A stretch of DNA of 44,752 nucleotides, from assembly GCA_942491465.1 (NCBI GenBank), contig CALOBA010000068.1:1-44752 (forward strand). The letters are read 5' to 3'. The first letter of the stretch is position 1; the number at the start of each line of letters is the position of its first letter. Both the position numbers and the translations under genes were made by a program. The DNA is from CALOBA01 sp942491465 (GTDB taxonomy: Bacteria; Pseudomonadota; Gammaproteobacteria; Chromatiales; Chromatiaceae). Under the pieces are notes generated by a model, which saw only the letters and a program-made list of their open reading frames with translations, was not told the origin of the DNA and did no database searches. This document shows positions 27,512 through 36,307 of the stretch, one piece after another.

Positions 27512-27982
27512 CTAGATCTGCTTCGCGAAGGATTCCACCAACGCCTTGTGGGCGGTGGCGTCGATCTCCTTCTGCAGTATCTTTTCTGCCGCGGCAACGG
27601 CAAGGGTCGAAACACGCTCGCGCAAGTCTTCCCGAGCGCGATTGGTCTCTTGCTCCAGCTCCGCATCTGCCGCCGCCTTGCGGCGGGCGGCTTCCGCGTC
27701 GGCATCATGCTTCGCTTGCTCAACGATCTCGGTATGGCGCTTCTGCGCCTGCGAGACGATCTCGGCCGCATCGGCCTTGGCCTTGTGCATGACCTCCAGT
27801 GCGCGCTTGCGCCCGAGCTCCTGCTCCTGCTGGCCGCGCTCCGCGGCGGCCAATCCTTCCGCGATCTTGCTCGCCCGTTCGTCGAGCGCCTTCATGATCG
27901 GCGGCCAAACGTACTTCATACAGAACGCGACGAAGACGCCAAAGGCGATCATCTGTGCGATCAGAGTCAGATTGATGTTCAT
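27512..27982 (-). CDS. atpF: F1F0 ATP synthase subunit b
   Basis: Subunit b is the peripheral stalk, 156 aa like the E. coli protein. MNINLTLIAQMIAFGVFVAFCMKYVWPPI forms the N-terminal membrane anchor, followed by a long charged coiled coil (KALDERASKIAEGLAAAERG and onward). ATG 27982 has GAGG eight bases upstream (GAGAGGCAAGCG); an upstream in-frame start would add 13 residues ahead of the membrane segment. A 111-bp gap separates it from atpE. Confidence 0.97.
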   Translation of the reverse strand: MNINLTLIAQMIAFGVFVAFCMKYVWPPIMKALDERASKIAEGLAAAERGQQEQELGRKRALEVMHKAKADAAEIVSQAQKRHTEIVEQAKHDADAEAARRKAAADAELEQETNRAREDLRERVSTLAVAAAEKILQKEIDATAHKALVESFAKQI

Positions 27983-28031
27983 TCGCTTGCCTCTCTGGGC
28001 CGTGGCCTGATCGAATCCCAACGGCAGTCGC

Positions 28032-28053
28032 GGGCGCCTGAGGTCAGGCGCCC
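28032..28053 (-). other. intercistronic hairpin between atpE and atpF
   Basis: Perfect 10-bp inverted repeat GGGCGCCTGA/TCAGGCGCCC with a two-base loop, 41 bp after the atpE stop. There is no T run, so it is not an intrinsic terminator. It may stabilise the upstream atpE message, whose c-subunit product is needed in excess; that role is inference. Confidence 0.6.
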
Positions 28054-28093
28054 GGTCGCGCGGGAATCGTCCGTTAGAAAGGGGGCTTTCTGC

Positions 28094-28321
28094 TTAGAGG
28101 GCGAACATCGCATAGAGGCCCATGGCGATCGAGATGACCGGCAGGGCGTCTGTCAGACCCATGACGATGAAGAACTGGGTCCGCAGCATCGGGATCAGCT
28201 CAGGCTGGCGGGCGGCACCTTCGAGGAAACGACCACCGAGGACGCCGATACCGACACCAGCACCGATTGCGCCGAGACCCAGCATCAGACCGGCGGCGAC
28301 GACGTAGAGCGCTTGTTCCAT
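28094..28321 (-). CDS. atpE: F1F0 ATP synthase subunit c
   Basis: Subunit c is the proteolipid rotor ring, 75 aa, two transmembrane helices. Helix 1 is Gly-rich (GLGAIGAGVGIGVLGG), the polar loop is ARQPELIP, and helix 2 carries the proton-binding carboxylate D58 in MGLTDALPVI. The Na+-coordinating residues of sodium-type rings are not present, so proton coupling is expected. An AGGGG ribosome-binding site lies just upstream of ATG 28321. Confidence 0.97.
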   Translation of the reverse strand: MEQALYVVAAGLMLGLGAIGAGVGIGVLGGRFLEGAARQPELIPMLRTQFFIVMGLTDALPVISIAMGLYAMFAL

Positions 28322-28380
28322 GATATACCCCTATAGATAGTAGGTGAGTTTAGGTTGAAGATGAGAGGGTGATGGGAGGT
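28322..28380 (-). promoter_or_regulatory. G-poor leader before atpE (possible translation enhancer)
   Basis: On the minus strand the atpB-atpE gap is poor in G and rich in A, C and T until the AGGGG ribosome-binding site, unlike the GC-rich surroundings, and shows no hairpin. E. coli atpE has a comparable unstructured leader that raises c-subunit translation. The equivalence is inference. Confidence 0.35.
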
Positions 28381-28407
28381 TTGGCTATCGCTGCCCGGCA
28401 GCCCGGG

Positions 28408-29274
28408 TCAGTGATGCTCCTGGTGCGCCATGTCAAGGTAGACGATGGTCAGCACCATGAAGATGAAGGCCTGCAGCGTGATGATCAGGATGTGGAAGAT
28501 TGCCCAGGCGACCTGCAGAAGACCACCGGACAAGTCGAGCACAAGATTGTGTCCGTACATCAGCGCGATGAGGATGAAGATCATCTCGCCCGCATACAGG
28601 TTGCCGAACAGTCGCAGAGACAGCGAGAGCGGCTTCGAGAGCAGGTTGATGCCCTCGAGCAGGAAGTTTGCAGGGATTCCCCATTTTCCGAAGGGCTGGA
28701 GCGTCAGCTCGCCGAGGAAGCCCAGTGGCCCTTTGACCTTGAAGCTGTAGTACAGCACCAAGCCGAAGACGACGAAGGACATGCCGAAGGTGACGTTCGG
28801 GTCGGTCGTCGGTACGACCTTCATGTAGAAGTGGTGCGGGTCGGTCCCGAACATCGCCGCGACTTGGCCGGCGGCCCATGGAATCAGGTCAACGGGGACC
28901 AGATCCATCAGGTTCATCATGAAGACCCAGGCAAAGATCGTCAGCGCGAGGGGCGCCACCAGCGGGTTGCTGCCGCTGAAGGAGCCGCGGACGTTTTCGT
29001 TGACGAAGTCGACGATCCACTCCATGAAGTTCTGGGCTGCGCCGGGGACGCCGGCCGTTGCCCGCTCGGCGACGCGCCGGAAGAACCAGTAGCACAGATA
29101 GCCAAGACCAATCGACCACAGCATGCTGTCGACATGGATCGCCCAGAAGCCCATCTCTTGTGCTTGCTGCGCGGAGTGGGCGTAGATGAGACCTTCTTCC
29201 GGGTGCCACCCGAGGGTCAGGTTGGTCAAGTGGTGCTGGATGTATTCCTGGGCAGTCAGCGCTTCTGAGGACAT
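28408..29274 (-). CDS. atpB: F1F0 ATP synthase subunit a
   Basis: Subunit a is the proton-channel stator of F0, 288 aa with about five membrane segments. The essential arginine is R221 in SLSLRLFGNLYAGE, and further family text is NPLVAPLALTIFAWVFMMNLMD and the C-terminal LQAFIFMVLTIVYL. The His-containing C-terminal tail is normal. It starts 3 bp after atpI ends, indicating tight coupling, with the weak ribosome-binding site AGAG inside the end of atpI. Confidence 0.97.
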   Translation of the reverse strand: MSSEALTAQEYIQHHLTNLTLGWHPEEGLIYAHSAQQAQEMGFWAIHVDSMLWSIGLGYLCYWFFRRVAERATAGVPGAAQNFMEWIVDFVNENVRGSFSGSNPLVAPLALTIFAWVFMMNLMDLVPVDLIPWAAGQVAAMFGTDPHHFYMKVVPTTDPNVTFGMSFVVFGLVLYYSFKVKGPLGFLGELTLQPFGKWGIPANFLLEGINLLSKPLSLSLRLFGNLYAGEMIFILIALMYGHNLVLDLSGGLLQVAWAIFHILIITLQAFIFMVLTIVYLDMAHQEHH

Positions 29275-29277
29275 CGT

Positions 29278-29661
29278 TTATTTCTCTGCTGTCGGGCGGG
29301 CGTCTGGGCGGGACGCGAACAACGCAGGCAAGACCTGCACGACAAAGTAGCCACCGAGCAGCGCCGGGAGATTGAGGTTGTCAATCATCACGAACGCCGC
29401 GGAAAACAGGGACAAGATCACTGTGACCTTGACGACTTCAGCGCCGTAAAGGCGCAAAAGCAGCACTCCGGGTTGCGCAGCACGATAGCTGCGAAAGGCC
29501 CAAAGTGCAGATGAAACGGTTGCGAGGAGGCAGGCGCCGGCACCGATCAGAACCGAGATCGAGACCATGGCGCCGAACGGCAGCGCCGCGATGCTGGCCA
29601 GCGCTGCAGACATCAACGTGAGCAACAGGAGCCGGCGAAGCTGTACTTCATCCGGCCGCAT
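29278..29661 (-). CDS. atpI: ATP synthase protein I
   Basis: AtpI is a small membrane protein that assists c-ring assembly; 127 aa with four apolar segments (LLLLTLMSAALASIAALPF, ISVLIGAGACLLATVSSALW, VTVILSLFSAAFVMI, ALLGGYFVVQVLPALF). It is first in the operon, directly behind the promoter at 29711-29739. ATG 29661 lacks a close Shine-Dalgarno sequence, the nearest GGAGAGG being about 30 bases upstream. Confidence 0.9.
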   Translation of the reverse strand: MRPDEVQLRRLLLLTLMSAALASIAALPFGAMVSISVLIGAGACLLATVSSALWAFRSYRAAQPGVLLLRLYGAEVVKVTVILSLFSAAFVMIDNLNLPALLGGYFVVQVLPALFASRPDARPTAEK

Positions 29662-29710
29662 CGAGTTGGCGGACTGCGTTGAAATCGAACCTCTCCGTCA
29701 AAGGCGGGCG

Positions 29711-29739
29711 AGTATAAGCGGTTTCGAATATTCGGTCAA
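29711..29739 (-). promoter_or_regulatory. sigma70 promoter of the atp operon
   Basis: Read on the minus strand: TTGACC (29739-29734), a 17-bp spacer, then TATACT (29716-29711). This near-consensus promoter lies about 50 bp upstream of atpI ATG 29661, with start of transcription expected near 29704. Confidence 0.75.
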
Positions 29740-29812
29740 ATCCGACTCGCCGACAGGGCTCGCGGGAGGAGCGTCCGGCCAACCGGCGGGTGAGGCATCG
29801 GTCCTCTGGTGC

Positions 29813-29841
29813 TTGCAGGGCGGCTTGGCAGGCCATACAAT
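29813..29841 (+). promoter_or_regulatory. sigma70 promoter of rpmE
   Basis: TTGCAG (29813-29818), a 17-bp spacer and TACAAT (29836-29841), 39 bp before rpmE ATG 29881. It is back to back with the atp promoter in a 219-bp divergent region. Confidence 0.7.
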
Positions 29842-29880
29842 ACCGGGTTTACTTTTGGATTCCCAGGTAACGGTAGAACT

Positions 29881-30081
29881 ATGAAAGACGGCATCCACCC
29901 GAGCTACACCGAGGTCAAGGTGCTCTGTAGCTGCGGGAATAGTTTCGCGACACGCTCGACGCTTGGCAAGGAGCTCCACGTCGAGGTCTGCTCCGCCTGC
30001 CACCCGTTCTATACGGGTAAGCAGAAGATGTTGGATACTGGTGGGCGAGTCGATAAATTCCGGCGGAAGTACGGCCGCTGA
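29881..30081 (+). CDS. rpmE: 50S ribosomal protein L31 (zinc-ribbon type)
   Basis: L31 is a component of the large ribosomal subunit; 66 aa from ATG 29881. The four zinc-binding cysteines C16, C18, C37 and C40 are present (VLCSCGNSF and VEVCSACHPFYTGKQK), so it is the zinc-containing RpmE rather than the zinc-free paralogue YkgM/RpmE2. GRVDKFRRKYG closes the protein. It is monocistronic, with its own promoter upstream and no obvious terminator; the next 254 bp (30082-30335) hold nothing I recognise. Confidence 0.97.
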   Translation: MKDGIHPSYTEVKVLCSCGNSFATRSTLGKELHVEVCSACHPFYTGKQKMLDTGGRVDKFRRKYGR

Positions 30082-30335
30082 AGATGGTTGCGGGCGTCGC
30101 AACGTCGTAAGCAGGTTCACGTTTCTAAACTACGCCCGGCTCGGGCGGCGGCACCCAAGCGCACCTGGTGTGGATGGTCGGATCGGCCTGCGAGCATCGC
30201 GAACCGGAAATCGCCGTCGGGTGCGTTGGCAGGTGACTTGAAATGCTTTGCGCGGACGGTGAGACCTTCGATACCAGACGGCGATGCCGGGGCAAAAAAG
30301 GATGGCGGGCGCTGCACTCTGCCTCAGCGCGAGAT

Positions 30336-31070
30336 TTAGTGGCTGTCCTGCAGCAGATCCTGCAATCCTCGGGCATCGAGACCTCGTTCCGGCCGTTCCG
30401 TCAACGGGCTCAGAGGCGGGCTGCGCTGGGCGTTGGGGGGCAGCACGATCAATTCGATCGGGGTGTCGCCCGCGATGAAGCTCAACGTCGGATGGCTCCT
30501 CTGCTCACCCCCGGAGTAGCGCAGCATCGACTCGCGCTGCTTCCACGGAATCCGCCTGTTGAGCAACTCCAGCACCACGTCCTCCGGGCTCTCCGAATGC
30601 AGGTGCAGCCGTATGCCGCGCCCCTTCACCACGGTGTCCGAGCCGAGTTCGCCGACGAGTCGGGGAGCGAAGGCTGAGAACGTGCGCATCGCATCAAGCG
30701 CCTGCTGTCGTAGGCGGCGCAGCTCTGCCCCCTGCGCGCACGCCTGAAAAAGCTGCCGTTGTTCGGAGAGCGCTTGCTGTATATCTTCGTTGCGCGGCCA
30801 GCATCGTCGATCAGCGATCCCGGTTCGTTCGGCAGCTTTTCTTCTGGCGCGCTCGAACTCCATGGCCCCCTCTTCCGTCATGATGCGCGCGGACTCGTAA
30901 GCGAGCCGTCGGCGCTGGGACTCAACACGGTTTGCGCCCTGATGCCTGGATGCCGGCGACGGGGCGCGGCGACTCGTTGGACGCTGACTCACGTTGGTAG
31001 ACCTCGTCTTGAGCGGCCTGCCTGCCGTCGCTTCGGCGCGACTGTCGCGGGGGCTGACGTATATCCGCAA
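30336..31070 (-). CDS. conserved gammaproteobacterial hypothetical protein
   Basis: This protein is recognisable as a conserved but uncharacterised family. A helical N-terminal part (RRRLAYESARIMTEEG, ARRKAAERTGI, PRNEDIQQALSEQRQLF) is followed by a compact alpha/beta domain with FAPRLVGELGSDTVVKGRGI, LHLHSESPEDVVLELLNRR, SFIAGDTPIELIVLPP and the C-terminal PLSPLTERPERGLDARGLQDLL. Family members normally begin just before the RRRLA helix, but no usual start codon lies there. The open frame reaches TTG 31070, adding ~47 Arg/Ser-rich residues; ATG at 30881 would remove the first helix. The start is therefore uncertain. It is divergent from pilM. Confidence 0.75.
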   Translation of the reverse strand: MRIYVSPRDSRAEATAGRPLKTRSTNVSQRPTSRRAPSPASRHQGANRVESQRRRLAYESARIMTEEGAMEFERARRKAAERTGIADRRCWPRNEDIQQALSEQRQLFQACAQGAELRRLRQQALDAMRTFSAFAPRLVGELGSDTVVKGRGIRLHLHSESPEDVVLELLNRRIPWKQRESMLRYSGGEQRSHPTLSFIAGDTPIELIVLPPNAQRSPPLSPLTERPERGLDARGLQDLLQDSH

Positions 31071-31086
31071 CCGCCGTAGGCTGAGA

Positions 31087-31114
31087 GTTGCAAACTTTCG
31101 AATTCTGATATAGT
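31087..31114 (+). promoter_or_regulatory. possible promoter of pilMNOPQ
   Basis: GTTGCA (31087-31092) and TATAGT (31109-31114) with a 16-bp spacer, about 70 bp upstream of pilM ATG 31182, in a locally AT-rich stretch. The -35 match is weak. Confidence 0.35.
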
Positions 31115-31181
31115 TAGCGAAAGATGCGCACGTCGATTCTGAAGTAAGTTCATAACCTATTGCACACCAAGCAACCTAGCC

Positions 31182-32255
31182 ATGTTCGGTTTCGGTCGAA
31201 AAAAACGCGCCCTTCTCGGTATCGACATCAGTTCGACCGCCATCAAGCTGATCGAGCTGTCGTACACCACCGGTGTTAGCGCCGAGCCCTACCGTATCGT
31301 CACGTTTGCGGTCGAGCCGCTGCCGGTCAACGCGGTTGTTGAGAAGCGGATAGCAGATGTCGATGTCGTCGGCCAAGCGATCCAGCGGGCGGCGCTCAAA
31401 TCGGGTTCCAGCGCGAAACGGGCGGCTGTAGCCGTATCCGGCTCATCAGTAATCACCAAGGTGATCACCATGGCCGATGGGCTCTCCGAGACGGAAATGG
31501 AGAGCCAGATTCAACTTGAGGCGGACCAGTATATCCCCTATCCCCTGGAGGAGGTCAACATCGACTTCGACGTACTTGGCCCGTCGAGCAACGGGATCGA
31601 CATGGTCGATGTGCTGCTCGCGGCGTCGCGTCGCGAAAATGTTGATGACCGCGTGGCCGCTCTGGAGATTGCGGGCCTAACTGCCGAAATCGTAGACGTG
31701 GAGGCCTACGCGATGGAGAATGCCTGCGCGTTGCTCCTGGGCGACGCGGGTGGTGATCTTCAAGAGCATACGGTAGCCATTGCCGACGTCGGCGCGACGA
31801 CGACCACGTTGCACGTGATGCACAACGGCTCCAGCGTCTATACGCGAGAGCAGAACTTCGGCAGCCAACAACTCCTCGACGAGGTGCAGCGCCGTTACGG
31901 GCTACCACCAAACCAGGCATTGGATCAGTTGAATAGTGGTGAGCTGCCGGAGAACTACAAGACTGAGGTCCTCGGCCCGTTCAAAGAGGCGCTTGCTCAG
32001 CAGATCGCGCGGGCTCGACAATTCTTCTACTCGTCCACTCGCTTCGACAGCATCGACCACATCATGTTGGCTGGGGGTTGTGCGAGGATCCACGAAATTG
32101 ATCGGTTAGTGGAGGCGCGCCTGGGATGTCCCGTTAGCGTGGCAGATCCTTTCCAGCACATGGCTGCGGATTCCCCTATCGACAACACGGCTCTCATGCA
32201 GGTAGCGCCAGCGATGATGATCGCGGTGGGGTTGGCCCTGCGGGAGTTCATCTAG
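31182..32255 (+). CDS. pilM: type IV pilus assembly protein PilM
   Basis: PilM is a cytoplasmic actin/FtsA-like ATPase that binds the N-terminal tail of PilN and links the pilus machine to the inner membrane; 357 aa. MFGFGRKKRALLGIDISSTAIKLIEL is the typical opening, with phosphate-binding GIDISSTAIK (22-32 region). DVLLAASRRENVD, AIADVGATTTTLHV (phosphate 2) and MLAGGCARIHEID (adenosine motif) follow. It is the first gene of pilMNOPQ and ends one base before pilN. Confidence 0.96.
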   Translation: MFGFGRKKRALLGIDISSTAIKLIELSYTTGVSAEPYRIVTFAVEPLPVNAVVEKRIADVDVVGQAIQRAALKSGSSAKRAAVAVSGSSVITKVITMADGLSETEMESQIQLEADQYIPYPLEEVNIDFDVLGPSSNGIDMVDVLLAASRRENVDDRVAALEIAGLTAEIVDVEAYAMENACALLLGDAGGDLQEHTVAIADVGATTTTLHVMHNGSSVYTREQNFGSQQLLDEVQRRYGLPPNQALDQLNSGELPENYKTEVLGPFKEALAQQIARARQFFYSSTRFDSIDHIMLAGGCARIHEIDRLVEARLGCPVSVADPFQHMAADSPIDNTALMQVAPAMMIAVGLALREFI

Positions 32256-32256
32256 C

Positions 32257-32826
32257 ATGGCGCGGATCAACCTGCTCCCGTGGAGAGAGGCGCTGCGCCT
32301 GCGTCGGCAGCGCAATTTCTTTATCGCTGTCGGTGCCGCGGTCGCCGTGACCATCGCTGTTGGTGCTGGAGTGCACATGCAGTTCGCCGCGCTAATCGCA
32401 AACCAAAACGATCGCAACGAGCTCCTAAATCTCGAGATAACCAAACTGAATCTGCGCATTAAGAAGATTGAATCGCTGGAACGCGAGAAGGCGAACCTTT
32501 TGGCGCGCATGGAGGTGATTCAAGCGCTTCAGGAAAGTCGCCCGGAGATCGTGCACTTATTCGACGAGGTCGTCAACGCCATACCGGAAGGAGTATTCTT
32601 GACGCGGCTTACGCAGAGCAGAAAGGCCATCATTGTGGAAGGTCGGGCGGAATCGAATGCCCGCGTGTCGGCATTCATGCGCAACGTGGCGCGATCGGGC
32701 TGGATCAGCAATCCACAGTTGCTGCTGATTGAGAATAAGGATAAGACGGGTACAGGGCTCAGTCATTTTCGGATGTCTTTTGAGCAATCACCTAGCACGA
32801 CCGACGACTCCGCCGAGCGGGGCTAA
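32257..32826 (+). CDS. pilN: type IV pilus assembly protein PilN
   Basis: PilN is a bitopic inner-membrane protein of the pilus alignment complex, 189 aa. The conserved cytoplasmic tail MARINLLPWREALRLRRQR, which fits the PilM groove, precedes one transmembrane helix (FFIAVGAAVAVTIAVGAGV). A periplasmic coiled coil (LNLRIKKIESLEREKANLLA) and a ferredoxin-like domain follow. The ATG is one base after the pilM stop. Confidence 0.95.
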   Translation: MARINLLPWREALRLRRQRNFFIAVGAAVAVTIAVGAGVHMQFAALIANQNDRNELLNLEITKLNLRIKKIESLEREKANLLARMEVIQALQESRPEIVHLFDEVVNAIPEGVFLTRLTQSRKAIIVEGRAESNARVSAFMRNVARSGWISNPQLLLIENKDKTGTGLSHFRMSFEQSPSTTDDSAERG

Positions 32827-32892
32827 GGTAAGTCGAATGGCGACTCCAGTTTCAACATCTGCTTTTAATGGCGATCACGCGAGAATGCAGCG

Positions 32893-33501
32893 ATGGATCT
32901 CAACGACCTCAATGAGCTAGAGCTCAGCAATATCGCCGAGTGGCCGTTGCCGGCGAAAATCGTCGTGATCCTTGTTGTTTGCGTGGCACTCGGATTCGCC
33001 TGGTTCTATTTCGATACGAGCAAACAGCTCGATGGGCTCAATCGCGCCGAAGCCAAAGAGCTCGAGTTGCGAAAGACGTTCGAAACGAAGCAGAAAAAGG
33101 CCGCCAATCTGGAGGCGTACGAAGAGCAGCTCGTCGAGATGCGGGATTCACTCGGCGCCATGCTCAAACAGTTGCCTGACAAGACCGAGGTCGCGGGACT
33201 ACTGGTCGACGTTTCGCAAACCGGATTGGCTTCCGGGTTGGAATTCGAGCTCTTTCAACCGTCAGGAGAACTCAACAAAGACTTCTACGCCGAGCTACCA
33301 ATTCGTGTCCGGGTCACCGGAAAGTACCATGATTTTGGCTCCTTCATTAGCGGCCTAGCCGTGCTTCCGCGCATTGTCACCGTGCATAATGTCGCAATTG
33401 CCCCGGCCGGCTCGAGGACGAGCGAGGGGCAAGAGGGCCAGCGCTTGTCGCTGGATGCGACCGTTAAGACGTATCGTTACCTTGAGGAGGAGTTCAAGTA
33501 A
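32893..33501 (+). CDS. pilO: type IV pilus assembly protein PilO
   Basis: PilO is the inner-membrane partner of PilN, 202 aa. A short N-terminal tail (MDLNDLNELELSNIAEWP) is followed by one transmembrane helix (IVVILVVCVALGFAWFYF), a coiled coil (ELELRKTFETKQKKAANLEA) and a periplasmic domain ending VHNVAIAP and LSLDATVKTYRYLEEE. It is 66 bp downstream of pilN, and its TAA stop overlaps the pilP ATG by one base. Confidence 0.95.
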   Translation: MDLNDLNELELSNIAEWPLPAKIVVILVVCVALGFAWFYFDTSKQLDGLNRAEAKELELRKTFETKQKKAANLEAYEEQLVEMRDSLGAMLKQLPDKTEVAGLLVDVSQTGLASGLEFELFQPSGELNKDFYAELPIRVRVTGKYHDFGSFISGLAVLPRIVTVHNVAIAPAGSRTSEGQEGQRLSLDATVKTYRYLEEEFK

Positions 33502-34019
33502 TGGTGCGCATGATCTTCCTGGTTGGCTTGACACTTGCTTTAGCGGGGTGCGGTAGCGCCCGGCTCGATGAAGTGGAGGACTATGTGGATAAGGTCAAGG
33601 CGCAGCCGCCTGAGCCTTTGACTCCGTTGCCGGAAATTAAGCAGGTCGATACGTTCGTCTACAAGCCGAACACCAGGCGGGATCCGTTCGTGATGGACAG
33701 GCAAAGCGCCCAGGCCATCATTGCCGGGCCCGCTAGTGGCCTAGCCCCTGACCCGTTGCGCAGAAAGGAGAAGCTGGAGGAGTATCCGCTCGACTCGTTG
33801 GATATGGTCGGTACGCTTGAGCGCGACCAAACACGCTGGGCGCTTATTCGTACCCCTGACGGGATCCTCCACCGGGTCCGGGTGGGAAACTATATGGGCG
33901 AGAACAACGGGCAGGTGACGAGTATCAGCCCAGAGCGTGTCCAGCTCATCGAGATTGTGCCGGATGGCGCCGGTCGTTGGCGTGAAAAACAGGCCGAGGC
34001 TGCGCTAAAGCAATTATGA
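33501..34019 (+). CDS. pilP: type IV pilus assembly lipoprotein PilP
   Basis: PilP is a periplasmic lipoprotein linking PilN/PilO to the secretin PilQ; 172 aa. The lipobox LALAGC places the lipidated cysteine at C17. KPNTRRDPFV begins the family core, which ends in the small beta-sandwich domain LDSLDMVGTLERDQTRWALI and VRVGNYMGENNGQV, as in other PilP proteins. The start overlaps the pilO stop. Confidence 0.95.
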   Translation: MVRMIFLVGLTLALAGCGSARLDEVEDYVDKVKAQPPEPLTPLPEIKQVDTFVYKPNTRRDPFVMDRQSAQAIIAGPASGLAPDPLRRKEKLEEYPLDSLDMVGTLERDQTRWALIRTPDGILHRVRVGNYMGENNGQVTSISPERVQLIEIVPDGAGRWREKQAEAALKQL

Positions 34020-34038
34020 AACCGCCGGAGAATTACGC

Positions 34039-36298
34039 GTGATTACTTTGCTCTCTTCTCATGCGCGAGCTGCTGGGCTGTTGTTCTGGCCTGGCAGCGT
34101 CGGCGATCTGCTGCGGTCGGTGATGGTTGTTGCGCTGGCGGCGTTTGCTGTCAGCGCTCGCGCGGCGCCGGTGCTTGAGAACATTGAGTTCGCGTCGCTG
34201 CCCGGCAATCAGGTCGAGATCGACTTGATCTTTTCGGGTGCCGTGTCCGCACCAACAGATTTTTCCACTGAGAATCCTCCAAGAATCGCCATCGACTTCC
34301 CCGGCGTTAGAAGCAATCTGGCGAAACGACCGATGCCGATCGGTCTCGGTGTCGCCCACAGTCTCGCAGCGGTGGAAGCAAGTGATCGGACGCGCGTTGT
34401 CGTCAATCTCAACGGAGCTGTGCCATACGACGTTACAACCGCCGGTAATCGAGTGACCATAGCGCTCAACCCAGACACGCGCAGTCCGCCGCCGCCAGCG
34501 CCACGGCCCGCACAGGCCCGGGCAAGCGATAGCCGGCCGTCGGGCGCAGTGGACCGAGCGTCCTCTGCCCGCACAGCGGCAGCCTTCGGTAGCCCGGCGT
34601 GGCACCCGAGGAAGCCTTAAGAATATCGATTTCCGACGCGGCGCCGACGGCGAGGGCAGGGTGATCATCACGCTGCCCAGTGCCGATACGCGAGTCAGCG
34701 TGCGCGAGGAAGGTCAGGACGTGGTTGTCGCTATCGACAATACCGTGCTCCCACAGCGGCTGTTCCGGCGCTTGGACGTCGTTGATTTCGCAACCCCGGT
34801 CGTTGCGGTGGAGTCCCGAGCGGACGATGGCGGCGTGCGGGTCGAGGTCCAGACGACGGAAGATTACGATTATCTGGCGTACCAGACCGATAACCTATTT
34901 ACCCTTGAGTTCCGCGCGCTGACGCCGGCCGAGAAGGAGCAGTTGGAGCGAGAAAAGATCGTCTATACCGGTGATCGGTTGTCGTTGAACTTTCAAGATA
35001 TCGAGGTCCGAGCGGTACTTCAGCTTCTTGCCGATTTTACCGGCCTGAACCTGATTGCTAGTGACACCGTGCGCGGGAACATCACGCTACGGCTGAAGAA
35101 CGTCCCCTGGGATCAGGCATTGGATATTATCCTGAAGACCAAGGGGCTTGATATGCGTCAGACGGGCAACGTGATCATGGTTGCTCCGGCCCAAGAGATC
35201 ATCGATGCCGAGCGCCTAGAGCTCCAGGCGCAGAAGGACTTCGAGGAGTTGGCGCCGTTGCGATCGGAGTTCCTTCAGGTGAATTACGCCACGGCGACCG
35301 AGCTGCGAGATCTGATCCAGTCCGAGGATGCCAACCTGCTGACCACTGATCGCGGCAGCATTAGTGTCGATCAGCGCACGAACACCCTACTGGTGCAAGA
35401 CACGGCGGCGAAGCTCGAGGAGATCAGGCGCTTGGTCACAAGGCTCGACAGGCCTGTGCGGCAGGTGATGATCGAGTCGAGAATTGTTATTGCAAACAAC
35501 GACTTCGCCCGAGATCTTGGGGTGCGGTTCGGGTTGAGCACATCAATGGGAGCGTTTAAAAGCAATGAGCTGCTGATCGGTGGAACCATGCCGGGCGGGA
35601 TCGACGGTACCCAGGACATATACACAGGTCCGTTCACCGGCGCATATACAACCGCTGGGGTTGAACAGATACAGACCTCAACTATTGCGGTCGACGATGC
35701 CCAAGGTCTTATGGTCAATCTTCCCGTTGCCGGTCCATCAGGGGCAATCAATTTCCTCATCGGCAAGGCTGGCTCGTATCTACTGTCGCTTGAGCTGTCG
35801 GCGATGCAGCGCGAGGGGCGCGGGGAGATCGTCTCCAGCCCAAGGATCATTACGTCCGACCAGCAGCAGGCGACCATCCAGGTCGGCCAACAAATCCCAT
35901 ATCAGCAATCGAGCCAGACGTCGTTGAGTAATTCCGTACAATTCCAGGACGCTACACTGAGTCTGGATGTGACGCCACATATCACACCGGATGACCGCAT
36001 CATCATGGACCTGATTGTCAGCAAAGACAATCCCGACTGGACTAATACGGTCAACGGTAATCCTGCAATCGACACGCGCTCGGTGGAGACCAAGGTCTTG
36101 GTCGACAACGGCGAAACCGTGGTGCTCGGCGGAGTCTACGAGCGGGAAAAGTCCATTAGTCGCGAGCAGATCCCCTGGCTCGGAGACTTGCCGGTCGTCG
36201 GGAACCTATTCAAACGCACCGAGCGTAAAGACAACAACAGCGAGCTGCTGATCTTTGTGACCCCAAAGATCCTGCAAGACAACCTTGCGGAGCGCTGA
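34039..36298 (+). CDS. pilQ: type IV pilus secretin PilQ, interrupted by a frameshift
   Basis: PilQ is the outer-membrane secretin through which the pilus passes; the full span would give ~752 aa. The frame is broken. 34039-34620 encodes a signal peptide and the first AMIN domain (VLENIEFASLPGNQVEID), then ends TAA after a Pro/Ala linker. The continuation in the +1 frame reads SLKNIDFRRGADGEGRVIIT, the start of AMIN domain 2, before any start codon, and runs to 36298. It includes the STN/N domains (LNFQDIEVRAVLQLLADFTG) and the secretin core (VGQQIPYQQSS, VLGGVYEREKSIS, PWLGDLPVVGNLFK). The shift lies in the linker at about 34530-34605. It may be a sequencing error or a real lesion. Confidence 0.9.
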
Positions 36299-36307
36299 GC
36301 AGCCCGA

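Noticed and set aside
34530..34620. Programmed frameshifting in pilQ
   Set aside because: No slippery heptamer or downstream pseudoknot visible; an indel is the simpler explanation.
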